NCBI GenBank assembly: GCA_013361595.1 | Contig: JABFXT010000213.1 | Location: 1 to 15,634, forward strand | Length of the DNA stretch: 15,634 nucleotides | DNA from: Nocardia sp. | GTDB lineage: Bacteria; Actinomycetota; Actinomycetes; Mycobacteriales; Mycobacteriaceae | Direction of reading: 5' to 3' | Shown here: piece after piece, positions 1 through 7,119 of the stretch | Position numbering within the stretch: the first letter of the stretch is position 1 | How the letters are laid out: each line of letters begins with the position of its first letter | Notes under the pieces: generated by a model | Databases searched by the model: none | Told to the model about the DNA's origin: nothing | Seen by the model: only the letters and a program-made list of their open reading frames with translations | Program-made: the position numbers and the translations under genes

Positions 1-244
1 GCGCGACCGTGGCCGGGGCGGCGGGCGCGGGACCGGCTGCCGGCGGCGCACTTCCGTTCGGGTTCGGCGAGCCAGGGGGTATCGAGGGCACCCCCGGACC
101 CCCGCCGTTCTTGTCACCGTTGCGGCGTTGCTCGCCGGGTTTCGACTGCGCCCCGGGCTGGGAATCACCGCCGTCCCGTTCCTCACCTATGAGAACGGCC
201 TCTACGGCCTCTATCGAGAACGGCCCGATTTCTGCGCTGGTCAC
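1..244 (-). CDS. Pro/Gly-rich protein of the T4SS-like operon (N-terminal part, cut by window edge)
   Basis: An open frame runs from a GTG at 244-242 to the window edge, giving 81 residues without a stop. The GTG overlaps the TGA of the preceding gene as GTGA (4 nt), the same junction type seen elsewhere in this operon, which suggests translational coupling. The visible part begins with a short acidic stretch and then becomes a low-complexity Pro/Gly/Asn/Ala-rich segment with no membrane helix. I do not recognise a family. By position (after VirB4-like and hydrolase-like genes) a VirB6/TcpH-like membrane protein or a coupling protein could follow, but nothing in these residues shows it. The plus-strand frame over the same bases is a shadow. 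Confidence 0.6.
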   Translation of the reverse strand, partial: MTSAEIGPFSIEAVEAVLIGEERDGGDSQPGAQSKPGEQRRNGDKNGGGPGVPSIPPGSPNPNGSAPPAAGPAPAAPATVA

Positions 245-1053
245 GCGGCAGCCCCCAAAACCCGTTTGATCTGCACTTCGGCACCCTCGGGAAGGGCGAG
301 ACGCACGAACTTTCCACTGTCCACGGTGACCAGTTCACGGGGTCCGAGCGCGATGCCGACCCGCGTCGCTCTGCGGTCCCTGTACTCCCAGAACACGAGG
401 TCGCCGGCAGACGCCGCTTCCGGAGCGACCAGCTGCCCGCAATATCCCTGATCACCGACGGCTGCCGGTAGCACCACGGCGGAAACAGCTCGACTCGGAT
501 CGCCGCAGTTCTCCATCGCGACGGCCGCCGGCGCCCGGGTCGGAACGCACTGTCCGGTCGACCTGTAGATCGAGGCGCTGTAGATCACATCGCGGGCATA
601 GTCGGCCATTGTCGCGGTGCCACCCGCCTCGGGATATCGCTGCGCCAGCTCGGCCGCACAGACCGCCTCCCAACTGGCATTGACCTGCTGCCACGGCTCA
701 TCCTGTAGCGGCGCCGATTTCATCGCCGATTGGCAGGCCAGATCCCGGTCGGTGACGTTCGGGTCGTTCGGGTCGAAATCCAGCTCCGCGTACGGATTGG
801 CGGTCGGCCGCGGCGTCATCGGCTCCCGCCGCGCGGGGGCCGTTGTAGCGGTGGGCGAGGGAGAAGCACCGGGCTCCGGCCCGAGAGCGATATCGCACTG
901 CAGGTTGTAGTGTCGTTTCCCGGCCGACATCATCTCCCCCAGCGGGACGAGTGCCGTGATGATGCCACCACAACAGCAGATCAGCAGAACCGCTACCACG
1001 ATGAGCACACGCGTCGAGCCGTTGACGCCGTCAGATTTCGATCCGTCTGCCAT
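241..1053 (-). CDS. Membrane-anchored protein with degenerate NlpC/P60-like C-terminus
   Basis: This 270-aa protein starts at an ATG preceded by GAGGGG with a 7-nt spacer, 14 bp after the VirB4-like gene. Residues 14-38 form one hydrophobic helix with a CCC cluster. A Pro/Thr/Ser-rich linker (about 58-90) and a probably extracytoplasmic domain with several cysteines follow. The C-terminal stretch at 217-236 (GDLVFW, then ATRVGIALG) looks like the NlpC/P60 segment GDLVFF...HVGIYLG, but Arg231 stands where that family has its catalytic His. The only nearby Cys (205) lies too close to GDLVFW to be the usual nucleophile. Gram-positive conjugation operons often carry an NlpC/P60 peptidoglycan hydrolase next to virB4; this could be a catalytically dead structural version. 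Gene calling is firm; the family link is tentative. Confidence 0.75.
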   Translation of the reverse strand: MADGSKSDGVNGSTRVLIVVAVLLICCCGGIITALVPLGEMMSAGKRHYNLQCDIALGPEPGASPSPTATTAPARREPMTPRPTANPYAELDFDPNDPNVTDRDLACQSAMKSAPLQDEPWQQVNASWEAVCAAELAQRYPEAGGTATMADYARDVIYSASIYRSTGQCVPTRAPAAVAMENCGDPSRAVSAVVLPAAVGDQGYCGQLVAPEAASAGDLVFWEYRDRRATRVGIALGPRELVTVDSGKFVRLALPEGAEVQIKRVLGAAA

Positions 1054-1067
1054 CTTTCACCCCTCGG

Positions 1068-3593
1068 TCACCGCACCGCCTCCGGCTCCAGTCGATCGGT
1101 CTTGGCGACGACGGTCGGGGTACTGGTGATGGCTTCGGCTCGGTCCGTTCGGGCGGGGCCGAGGACTTTGCCGCGCCCGATCCGGCTCAACGCATCGCGC
1201 ATGAACATTTCACCCCGGCGTTCCTCGGGTACCTGTCGTCCCGCGCCGACCGGCGGCGAGGTCTCCTCACGCAACGCCTGCAGCAGGAACGGAGCCTCTT
1301 CCAGATCGACCCCCAGCCATTCCAGGCTGTTCCGGGCCAGCGTCTCGTCGCGCTGGCGGAAGACGAAGCGGTTCGGGATCAGGTTGTGGGCGGCACCCTG
1401 GAAGTCGGTGGCGGGGTCGTGCGACGCGAGACCGATCGCGGCGAGGTGTTTACGACCGTCACGGCTGAAGTCGGAGGTGACGGCCGAACCCACCTGTGTC
1501 TGGGTGAAGTGGTGCGCCTCGTCGCCGACCAGCAGACCGAACCGGCCGTTGTCGGAGAGGAACGCCTCCCGGGCGGTCACGCCGACCAGCTCGTACAGTG
1601 CGGTACCCAGACGTTTGGTGAGCGGGAGCCGGTTGTAGAGATGCGGGGTGGTGAGTTCCTCGGCGGTCGGCAGTGCGAGCCGGTGGCTGCGCACCACCGT
1701 GGCCGCGGCGTCCAGCCGAATCGGTGCCAGATTCGGGTCGAAGAGCACCGGGACCCGCTCCACGATGGTTCCCAGCCGGGACGCGAGATCGGAGTACTCC
1801 TCCAGCGCGCCCGGTTCGTCGCGCAGCCTGCGGACCACGTGGAACAGGTCCAGCAGACTGGTTATACCGTGTTCGGCGACCCCGCGCGGCGAGAGCAGAT
1901 TACTGATGACCGCGCCGGTACCGGAGGTCGGCGACAGATCCAACAGCGGTAGTACGGAGTCGAGCGCGCGTTCACCGGCGACTCGCGGATCGAAAAGGCG
2001 CAGCGGATCCAGCGATACCGTGGGGTTGGCCAGGTCGATGATTACGGCGTCGTCGATGGCCGAGGCGAAATGCTCCCATTCGCCCACCTGACTGCGGTCG
2101 ATGGCGAGGAACTGGCCCCCCATATCGTGGACGAGCACGGCCATCAGCTTCAGGAAATACGACTTACCCGAACCGAGTTCGCCGGTGACCGCGAACGAAG
2201 CGGACAGATCGTGCAGCGCCGCCTCCATGATCCCGAAATGGATGGGCTCGAAATGCCCGGACAGCAAATTGATACCGATGACCGGACCGCTGTCGTCACC
2301 GATCTGGCTCGTGGTGAAAGGTACGAAACCCGCCCACATATCCGACGGCACGATATGGGCGAAATCGTCGAACGCCCGCCGTGGCGGGCTACCCGGTACG
2401 AGCAGCGACCAGAGGTCCACCTGCGCTCCCACCGGCGCGGTCATCTCCACCTGGAACCGTTTGTAACGGCGCCGCAGGGTGTTGACCGCGTCCATGGTCT
2501 CGTCCCGCGAGGGCCCGCCCACGGCGATGACCGTGGTGAACGACACCTCCGATTCGCCGCCGTTCACTTCGAAATGCTGGTTGTACTCACCCAGCATCTG
2601 CGCCTTGGACATCAGCGTGTTCTGCGCGAAGGAGATCTCCTGGTCGCGCTGGTCCATCTGCTCGCCGAGCCGGCGCAGGTTGATCTCGTTGGCCTTCAAC
2701 ACCTGGTCGGCGGGTTTGGTGGAGATCCGCATCCCCCAGTCGACGGTGACATCACCGAGACCGTCGATCACATTGAGGAATTCGCTGCCGCCGGGAAACA
2801 TCATGCCCGCGTACGGGAACGAACGCGGCGTGAGCATCGCCTGATAGGAAGGCCGATAGCCGGTGTCCGGCTGTACCACCTTGATCACCGGAACGAACGA
2901 CGGTCGCAGCCGGCGCTGGGAATCGGCGCGGGCGCCCTCGTCCAGCGCCGCGGATTTGAACACCGCCGCGGTCGCGTCGTCCAGGGCTCCCGCCCGGGTC
3001 GGGGCCACCGGATCGCCGACCGCCCCGCGCGCCAGATAGTGCTCCCAGAGCCACTGGAACAGTGCCGCCGGCACGGGCACCGGGTCGAAGTCGCCACCGA
3101 TACGGGACAGGATCTCGTTCGCCTCGGTCTCGTAGGCGTCCAATTCGGCCCGTGAGACAGCCGTGGCGTCGATCGTGGTGGTACTGCCCCGCCACATACG
3201 CGAGATCGCCGAGATACCGCCGGTGCCGACAGTGCCCACCGGGAACGAGAGCAGGAAGATCCGCGTCTGTGGGGAGATGGCGCGGACCCGCTCGTAGGAA
3301 GCGAACACCTCGTCGGCGTAGTCGGCGCATTCGTCGAGGTCCACGCCCTCGACCATCTTGCTCAAGACGTCGATCGTGTTCTGCCGGGCCTGGATGCCCA
3401 GCAGCAGCGATCCGTTGGGCAGGTTGTTGACCAGCGAATGATGCGCCAACTTGACATCGAATTTATCGCTGGCCTTACGCAATCCGTAGCCGAGCGGAGT
3501 GATGAAATAATTCGCTGTGACCAGCCCGCTATGGGTGAACTGCAGATGACCGCGAATCGCGGCCGTGGGCTGTAGATCTCGGTTGAACCCCAT
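1068..3593 (-). CDS. VirB4/TcpF-like type IV secretion ATPase
   Basis: An 841-aa protein is read from ATG 3593, which shares one base with the stop of the upstream gene (TGATG) and has AGAGGG about 7 nt before it. A longer in-frame reading to 3650 would run into the neighbour and lacks this signal. Walker A (TGELGSGKS) is at about 470-478 and Walker B (FGLLVGDEAHHF) at about 685-696, the layout of VirB4/TraE-type HerA-FtsK ATPases, with a roughly 450-residue N-terminal VirB4-like region. Such ATPases power assembly or substrate transfer in type IV secretion and conjugation at the inner face of the membrane. The segment after Walker B where relatives usually have S/T-Q reads A-S-H (about 723-725). 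The context of TcpC-like and small membrane proteins upstream supports the call. Confidence 0.85.
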   Translation of the reverse strand: MGFNRDLQPTAAIRGHLQFTHSGLVTANYFITPLGYGLRKASDKFDVKLAHHSLVNNLPNGSLLLGIQARQNTIDVLSKMVEGVDLDECADYADEVFASYERVRAISPQTRIFLLSFPVGTVGTGGISAISRMWRGSTTTIDATAVSRAELDAYETEANEILSRIGGDFDPVPVPAALFQWLWEHYLARGAVGDPVAPTRAGALDDATAAVFKSAALDEGARADSQRRLRPSFVPVIKVVQPDTGYRPSYQAMLTPRSFPYAGMMFPGGSEFLNVIDGLGDVTVDWGMRISTKPADQVLKANEINLRRLGEQMDQRDQEISFAQNTLMSKAQMLGEYNQHFEVNGGESEVSFTTVIAVGGPSRDETMDAVNTLRRRYKRFQVEMTAPVGAQVDLWSLLVPGSPPRRAFDDFAHIVPSDMWAGFVPFTTSQIGDDSGPVIGINLLSGHFEPIHFGIMEAALHDLSASFAVTGELGSGKSYFLKLMAVLVHDMGGQFLAIDRSQVGEWEHFASAIDDAVIIDLANPTVSLDPLRLFDPRVAGERALDSVLPLLDLSPTSGTGAVISNLLSPRGVAEHGITSLLDLFHVVRRLRDEPGALEEYSDLASRLGTIVERVPVLFDPNLAPIRLDAAATVVRSHRLALPTAEELTTPHLYNRLPLTKRLGTALYELVGVTAREAFLSDNGRFGLLVGDEAHHFTQTQVGSAVTSDFSRDGRKHLAAIGLASHDPATDFQGAAHNLIPNRFVFRQRDETLARNSLEWLGVDLEEAPFLLQALREETSPPVGAGRQVPEERRGEMFMRDALSRIGRGKVLGPARTDRAEAITSTPTVVAKTDRLEPEAVR

Positions 3594-4189
3594 CAGCGTC
3601 CCTCTCCGCTCTTCGATCTCCCCCCGTTGCCGCCGATCATCGTCCGCCAATTGGAGGGCGTAGCGGAAGCGGTGGCCGGCTCCACCACTTCCACCGGTCG
3701 CATGAAGCGGCTCGTGCCCAGCATCTCGAGGATCTGACCGCCGCGGGCGGCGTTCCGTTTACCGCGTTCCCGCGCCGACAACGGGACTGTCGGTTCGTGC
3801 GGCAGGATCGCCACCACCGTCTCCTCGACGAACATGGTGATCCGGGCCGATTCCGGGGTGACCGGCATCCCGGAGGCGAGCGCCGGTTTCGGATACAGGA
3901 TCAGCCGCCCGAACCAGACGAACCGGGACAACAATCGGACCCCGGTATAAGGGATCAGACCCAGTCCGAACCCGATCATCACGGTCAGCGCCAAACCGAC
4001 CAAAAAGGTGATCGCCGGATTGACCGGCAGGGTCATCGCGCCGAGGCCCGTGAGGATCAATCCCACGGCCACCCCCGCCACCTGCGGCAGCGTGTAGGGC
4101 CCGAACGGCAGCTTCTGGCCGTTCTGGGCCTTGCCGATCATGGTGGGGACACGTTTTACCGGCGTGAAGACCTTGATCACCTGGGTCAC
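3593..4189 (-). CDS. Two-TM T4SS membrane protein (TcpE/PrgI/VirB3-like)
   Basis: A 198-aa protein starts at GTG 4189, overlapping the previous TGA as GTGA. A short basic N-terminus is followed by two closely spaced hydrophobic helices at about 35-54 and 58-80, then a cytoplasmic tail with arginine-rich and Gly/Ser-rich segments. In Gram-positive conjugation systems a small two-helix protein of the TcpE/PrgI/VirB3 type is normally encoded just before virB4, and this gene holds that position with a one-base overlap. I assign it by topology and synteny rather than by a diagnostic motif; the tail of about 110 residues is longer than in minimal VirB3 proteins. Confidence 0.6.
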   Translation of the reverse strand: MTQVIKVFTPVKRVPTMIGKAQNGQKLPFGPYTLPQVAGVAVGLILTGLGAMTLPVNPAITFLVGLALTVMIGFGLGLIPYTGVRLLSRFVWFGRLILYPKPALASGMPVTPESARITMFVEETVVAILPHEPTVPLSARERGKRNAARGGQILEMLGTSRFMRPVEVVEPATASATPSNWRTMIGGNGGRSKSGEGR

Positions 4190-4446
4190 CTATAACCACC
4201 CACGGGGTGGTCCGGCACGATCATGTTGGCGTCGCCGCGCGCGTAGTTCACCAGGGTCGGCAACATCCAGAACAGGACCGCTGCCAAGATCGCCGAACCG
4301 TCCACACCGACGACCTTCGCCGGTGACAGTTTGGATTTCGCGGCCTCCGAGATCATCACACCCATCGAAACAATGGTGATCAGGATCAGGCCCGCCCAGC
4401 GGACGAAGACGAGAATTCCGTAGAGGATATTGGATATATTGCCCAT
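4186..4446 (-). CDS. Small two-TM protein, pilin/TcpD-like position
   Basis: An 86-aa protein begins at ATG 4446 with a GAGG about 10 nt upstream. It has two hydrophobic stretches, at about 7-31 and 50-66, separated by a short polar loop with several lysines, and a short polar C-terminus. Size and topology resemble VirB2-type pilins or TcpD, the small integral membrane protein encoded between tcpC and tcpE in clostridial conjugation loci. No cleavable signal peptide is obvious. It lies 17 bp after the TcpC-like gene and overlaps the following gene by 4 nt. The function is inferred from place and shape only. Confidence 0.6.
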   Translation of the reverse strand: MGNISNILYGILVFVRWAGLILITIVSMGVMISEAAKSKLSPAKVVGVDGSAILAAVLFWMLPTLVNYARGDANMIVPDHPVGGYR

Positions 4447-4463
4447 GTGTTGGTCGCCTCATG

Positions 4464-5465
4464 TCAGTTCTGGGTGGCCCGTGGAATCTCTGCTGTCGCG
4501 GTGGGTGCTCCGGTGGTGGTACCACCGGGCGCCGGACCGGCTTTCTCCCCCTGGTTCAGGACGGCGGTGAGCGGCTCCTTCAGAGCCGGCAGTGTTTCGA
4601 TCACCCGCACCTGCCACTGGCCGTCGCCGCGAACCATCGTCAGCGGGTAGGCGAGCGCCGGTGCGGCCCCCGACTGGCCTTCGGGGGTCACTGTCGCGAG
4701 CACTCGTGCGGTGTCCCCGGTGGTTCCGCAGGTCGAGTCCTCGGCGGTGACGGCCACGGTTTTCAGTTCGGTGAACGGGGCCGGGCGCAGCGCCGCGATC
4801 CCGGAGTCGACACTCACGTATCGCGCGGCGTCTCCCGAACCGGTCAGATAGGCGGTGAGGAATCCCGTGACGACCTGGGTGAACGGGGTCTCCTCGCCAC
4901 ACGGTGCCGAATAGGCCTGGGCCAGATCGGCCCCGATTCCCGGCGGCTGTACCGCGGCGGGCAGGGTGAGTGCCCGCAGGTTCCCCTCGGATATCGAGAC
5001 CGGCACGCGATAGTACTGCCGTGCGCCGTCGGATTGACCACGCCCCACATGTATCGAAACCGTCACCGTCCAGATCTCCACGGTCCCGGCGGACAACGTG
5101 CGGCTGGTGTAGACGACGATCGGGTCGCGTACCTGCTGGCCGGTCTTCGGAAGCGAAAGCTGCTGGGAACCGCCCACGTACCGGGACAGCGACTCCTGTT
5201 GCCCGGTGCCCGCGCTGAGGTAGGCGACCACGAAATCCTCGGCGAAGGAACCGGCCAGGCGGTCGTGCCCGGCAACGGTGATCATCGCGTCGTCGCCGGG
5301 GGGCTGTGGATCGGCGGCGAAGAAGTCGTAGACAGCGTGCCCACCGCCCAGTACGGCGAGGACCGCGAGAACGATCACGACGATATTGTCGCGGCGCCTG
5401 CGCGCGGCCATCTGACGAAGCAGCGCTTCGCCCGATTCTGCACGTCCGGCCACCCCAGTCCTCAC
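4464..5465 (-). CDS. TcpC/VirB8-like conjugal transfer protein
   Basis: A bitopic protein of 333 aa from GTG 5465, which overlaps the stop of a possible micro-ORF as GTGA. GTG 5453 (GAGGA at 5 nt) is an equally good start, giving 329 aa, and an ATG at 5516 is less likely. A basic cytoplasmic N-terminus (ARRRRDN) leads into one membrane helix at about 27-45. The rest is extracytoplasmic, in two halves with the alternating pattern of the paired NTF2-like domains of TcpC, and ends in a Thr/Pro/Gly-rich tail. Two cysteines in the second half (the PCGEE and STCGT segments) could form a disulphide. TcpC is the VirB8-like scaffold of Gram-positive transfer machines. The family call rests on architecture and the adjacent virB4-type gene. 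Confidence 0.7.
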   Translation of the reverse strand: MRTGVAGRAESGEALLRQMAARRRRDNIVVIVLAVLAVLGGGHAVYDFFAADPQPPGDDAMITVAGHDRLAGSFAEDFVVAYLSAGTGQQESLSRYVGGSQQLSLPKTGQQVRDPIVVYTSRTLSAGTVEIWTVTVSIHVGRGQSDGARQYYRVPVSISEGNLRALTLPAAVQPPGIGADLAQAYSAPCGEETPFTQVVTGFLTAYLTGSGDAARYVSVDSGIAALRPAPFTELKTVAVTAEDSTCGTTGDTARVLATVTPEGQSGAAPALAYPLTMVRGDGQWQVRVIETLPALKEPLTAVLNQGEKAGPAPGGTTTGAPTATAEIPRATQN

Positions 5466-5560
5466 TCTCGAAATGGTAAAGAGCAGCGGGGCCACCGACC
5501 GACGACCCCTTCCCACACCTGGGGATTCGCACGCTCGGCCGCGACCACCGCGGCCTTCAC
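5462..5560 (-). CDS. Possible 32-residue micro-ORF bridging two operon genes
   Basis: A GTG at 5560 overlaps the TGA of the upstream PAS-like gene as GTGA. The frame runs 32 codons to a TGA at 5464-5462 that itself overlaps GTG 5465 of the TcpC-like gene as GTGA. The first 20 or so codons have the G/C-ending third positions of the local genes (it begins with Lys-Ala-Ala-Val-Val), whereas the last seven are atypical and include a TTA leucine codon, rare in such genomes. It may be a coupling peptide that keeps ribosomes moving between the flanking genes, the relic of a longer C-terminus, or chance. Confidence 0.35.
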   Translation of the reverse strand: MKAAVVAAERANPQVWEGVVGRWPRCSLPFRE

Positions 5561-6687
5561 GACATCGCGCTGTGCCGCAACCGGCCGGCCAGCCGGTATC
5601 GGAGTTGATCGTCGTATCCGATGGGTGTTCCCGGCGCGGCCAGATCCGTCGGCTCCGGCTCCACCATGGGGATATCGTCGGCGACCCGGACGAGCTGCGC
5701 GATCGCCAGCTCGCGGTTGGAGAACCCGGGATAGGGATAGAGCAGCAGCGAGGTCGGGGTGTAGCCCCCGGCGTAGTTGAGCGCCCGCAGCGTCACCCCG
5801 GTGCTTTCGCCGTTGCGCACGCGGGACCCGAGTTCCACCAATCGGACCCGATCCTCGGGATGGAAGACATCCACCGGCCGGAACAGATAGTCCCATCGGA
5901 TCCACGGCGCCGGATCGGTCAGCCAATGGGAGATGCTGGTGTGCGCCAGCTGGACGACCGCCAGGTGGTTTCCGGCCCGCCGGTGCGCCTCACGCAGCCC
6001 GACGCTCTCCAGCGTCGGCCAGATCGCCGGGTCGCTGTCGGAGGTGATGTCCTCGATGAGCCACCAGGCGCCGCGCGCATACTCGTCGTCGCGCGCCCGT
6101 ACGGTGATCCGCCATCGGGTGGCGCGGCCCGCGTTGCGCAGCACGGAGACCTCGAACTGCAGTTTGTCTCCGGTCACCGGCCGATAGAGGAGATCCAGTA
6201 CCTCGGCGTGCCGGTCGAACGCCGAGACGCGGTGGAAGAATTCCGCGATGGACATCCGGGGCACGTATTCCTCGGGCGCGATCCCGGACAGTCCGGTGAT
6301 CCCGCTGGGCTGGGCCAGAGTCTGACTGTCCAGGTCCCAGATCACTCCCACCGCGCCGGGCAACGGTGGAACAGGCCCTTTTTCCGGACCGGCCCACCAG
6401 CGGACGGCATGCACCTCACCGCCCGGCCCGAAAACCGGGCGCACCATCAGCTTGTGCGAGCCCGACCGCGTCGACACGGTCTTGTCCACATCGACCGAAC
6501 CTTCGATGGAGGCCCGGAGGGCCTCGGTGATATCACGGGTGCTCAGCCCGTCGTACAGTGCCGGCGTGCGAGCGAGCTGCCGCTGCAGTACTCGCCGCCA
6601 GTCAGCGAACTCACGTGCGGTATCCCCGACCGACGCGACCGAGAATCCTTCCGGCGCCAAAGTTTCGACCGTCACCCAGGGGATCAC
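5557..6687 (-). CDS. PAS-like/DUF5593-type soluble protein, first gene of T4SS-like operon
   Basis: A 376-aa protein is read from GTG 6687 with GAGAGG about 6 nt upstream. It has no signal peptide or membrane segment. The N-terminus (WVTVETLAPEGFSVASVG) and the following roughly 115 residues resemble the actinobacterial DUF5593 domain as I remember it. Residues about 110-215 look like a PAS-type fold (GVIWDLD...GIAPEEYVPRM...WRITVRARDDE), and a second PAS-like stretch may lie at about 260-330. PAS-type domains sense small ligands or mediate protein contacts; no output domain is visible. It heads the transcript of the secretion genes and may tune or assemble them. The family name is from memory and moderately sure; the gene itself is clear. 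Confidence 0.7.
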   Translation of the reverse strand: MIPWVTVETLAPEGFSVASVGDTAREFADWRRVLQRQLARTPALYDGLSTRDITEALRASIEGSVDVDKTVSTRSGSHKLMVRPVFGPGGEVHAVRWWAGPEKGPVPPLPGAVGVIWDLDSQTLAQPSGITGLSGIAPEEYVPRMSIAEFFHRVSAFDRHAEVLDLLYRPVTGDKLQFEVSVLRNAGRATRWRITVRARDDEYARGAWWLIEDITSDSDPAIWPTLESVGLREAHRRAGNHLAVVQLAHTSISHWLTDPAPWIRWDYLFRPVDVFHPEDRVRLVELGSRVRNGESTGVTLRALNYAGGYTPTSLLLYPYPGFSNRELAIAQLVRVADDIPMVEPEPTDLAAPGTPIGYDDQLRYRLAGRLRHSAMS

Positions 6688-6759
6688 TGCGCCCTCTCAT
6701 CGCGTGCGTCCTACTGTTGCGCGGTGGGTGCCTCAAACGAGACAACGGCCGCAAAACAT

Positions 6760-6788
6760 AATGTACCGTTGCGCAGCGGTACGTTCAA
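6760..6788 (-). promoter_or_regulatory. Candidate sigma-70-type promoter of the T4SS-like operon
   Basis: On the minus strand TTGAAC (6788-6783) is followed after 17 bp by TACATT (6765-6760), each four or more matches to the housekeeping consensus. Transcription would start near 6752, leaving a leader of about 65 nt before GTG 6687. It is the best promoter-like pair in the gap. Confidence 0.5.
6763..6782. promoter_or_regulatory. 20-bp palindromic operator candidate
   Basis: GTACCG (6763-6768) and CGGTAC (6777-6782) are perfect inverted arms around a core containing the palindrome TGCGCA; 18 of 20 positions are symmetric. The element fills the spacer between the putative -35 and -10 and touches both, so a dimeric regulator bound here would control the operon directly. 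The regulator is unknown; the nearby MerR-type or WhiB-type proteins are candidates. Confidence 0.5.
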
Positions 6789-7096
6789 CAGTGGACCTTG
6801 GGTAGAACACGAAGAGTGCGCCCGGCAACCGGACCCGCCCGCAACCCCCGTTGACCGGGTCGCGAGCCGGCCCACTCGGCGATTGCGCGGAAATCATCGG
6901 CAACACAACCTGTTCGGGGTACGAATCCGCGACCCGCACCGCCCATTCCCAGGCCTGGGCTACTCCCGCGAGCGCCGACGGAGCCGATAGCTAATAATCG
7001 GCGAACCGACCGGCGCGGGGATCCGTCACGGCCCGGCGGATACAGTGCCGCCGCCGCGCGGGGCATCCACCGCCGCGTCGTGGACGAGCAGGTCGA

Positions 7097-7111
7097 TTCC
7101 GGTTTCCGGAA
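7097..7111 (-). terminator. Weak hairpin after the ROK gene
   Basis: TTCCGG (7097-7102), three bases, and CCGGAA (7106-7111) form a 6-bp stem starting 9 bp past the ROK stop codon. There is no T tract, so termination is only possible, not shown. Confidence 0.25.
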
Positions 7112-7119
7112 AGGGGGAT

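Larger units (their letters stand above)
6688..7119. other. 432-bp non-coding gap before the T4SS-like operon
   Basis: No frame here has convincing codon use or a ribosome site. The stretch holds the promoter/operator at 6760-6788, a 6-bp inverted repeat with an AT-rich 8-nt loop (GCCGAT at 6983-6988, ATCGGC at 6997-7002) flanked by outer GCGCCG/CGGCGC arms, and a small hairpin just past the ROK stop (7097-7111). The middle, about 6800-6970, shows nothing I can name. Confidence 0.6.

Noticed and set aside
4461..5780. A 439-codon plus-strand open frame
   Set aside because: Antisense shadow of the TcpC-like gene, without recognisable domains or ribosome site.
5473..6990. A 505-codon plus-strand open frame
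   Set aside because: It is antisense to the PAS-like gene and the promoter region; the protein is a His/Arg/Pro-rich mirror typical of GC-rich antisense frames.
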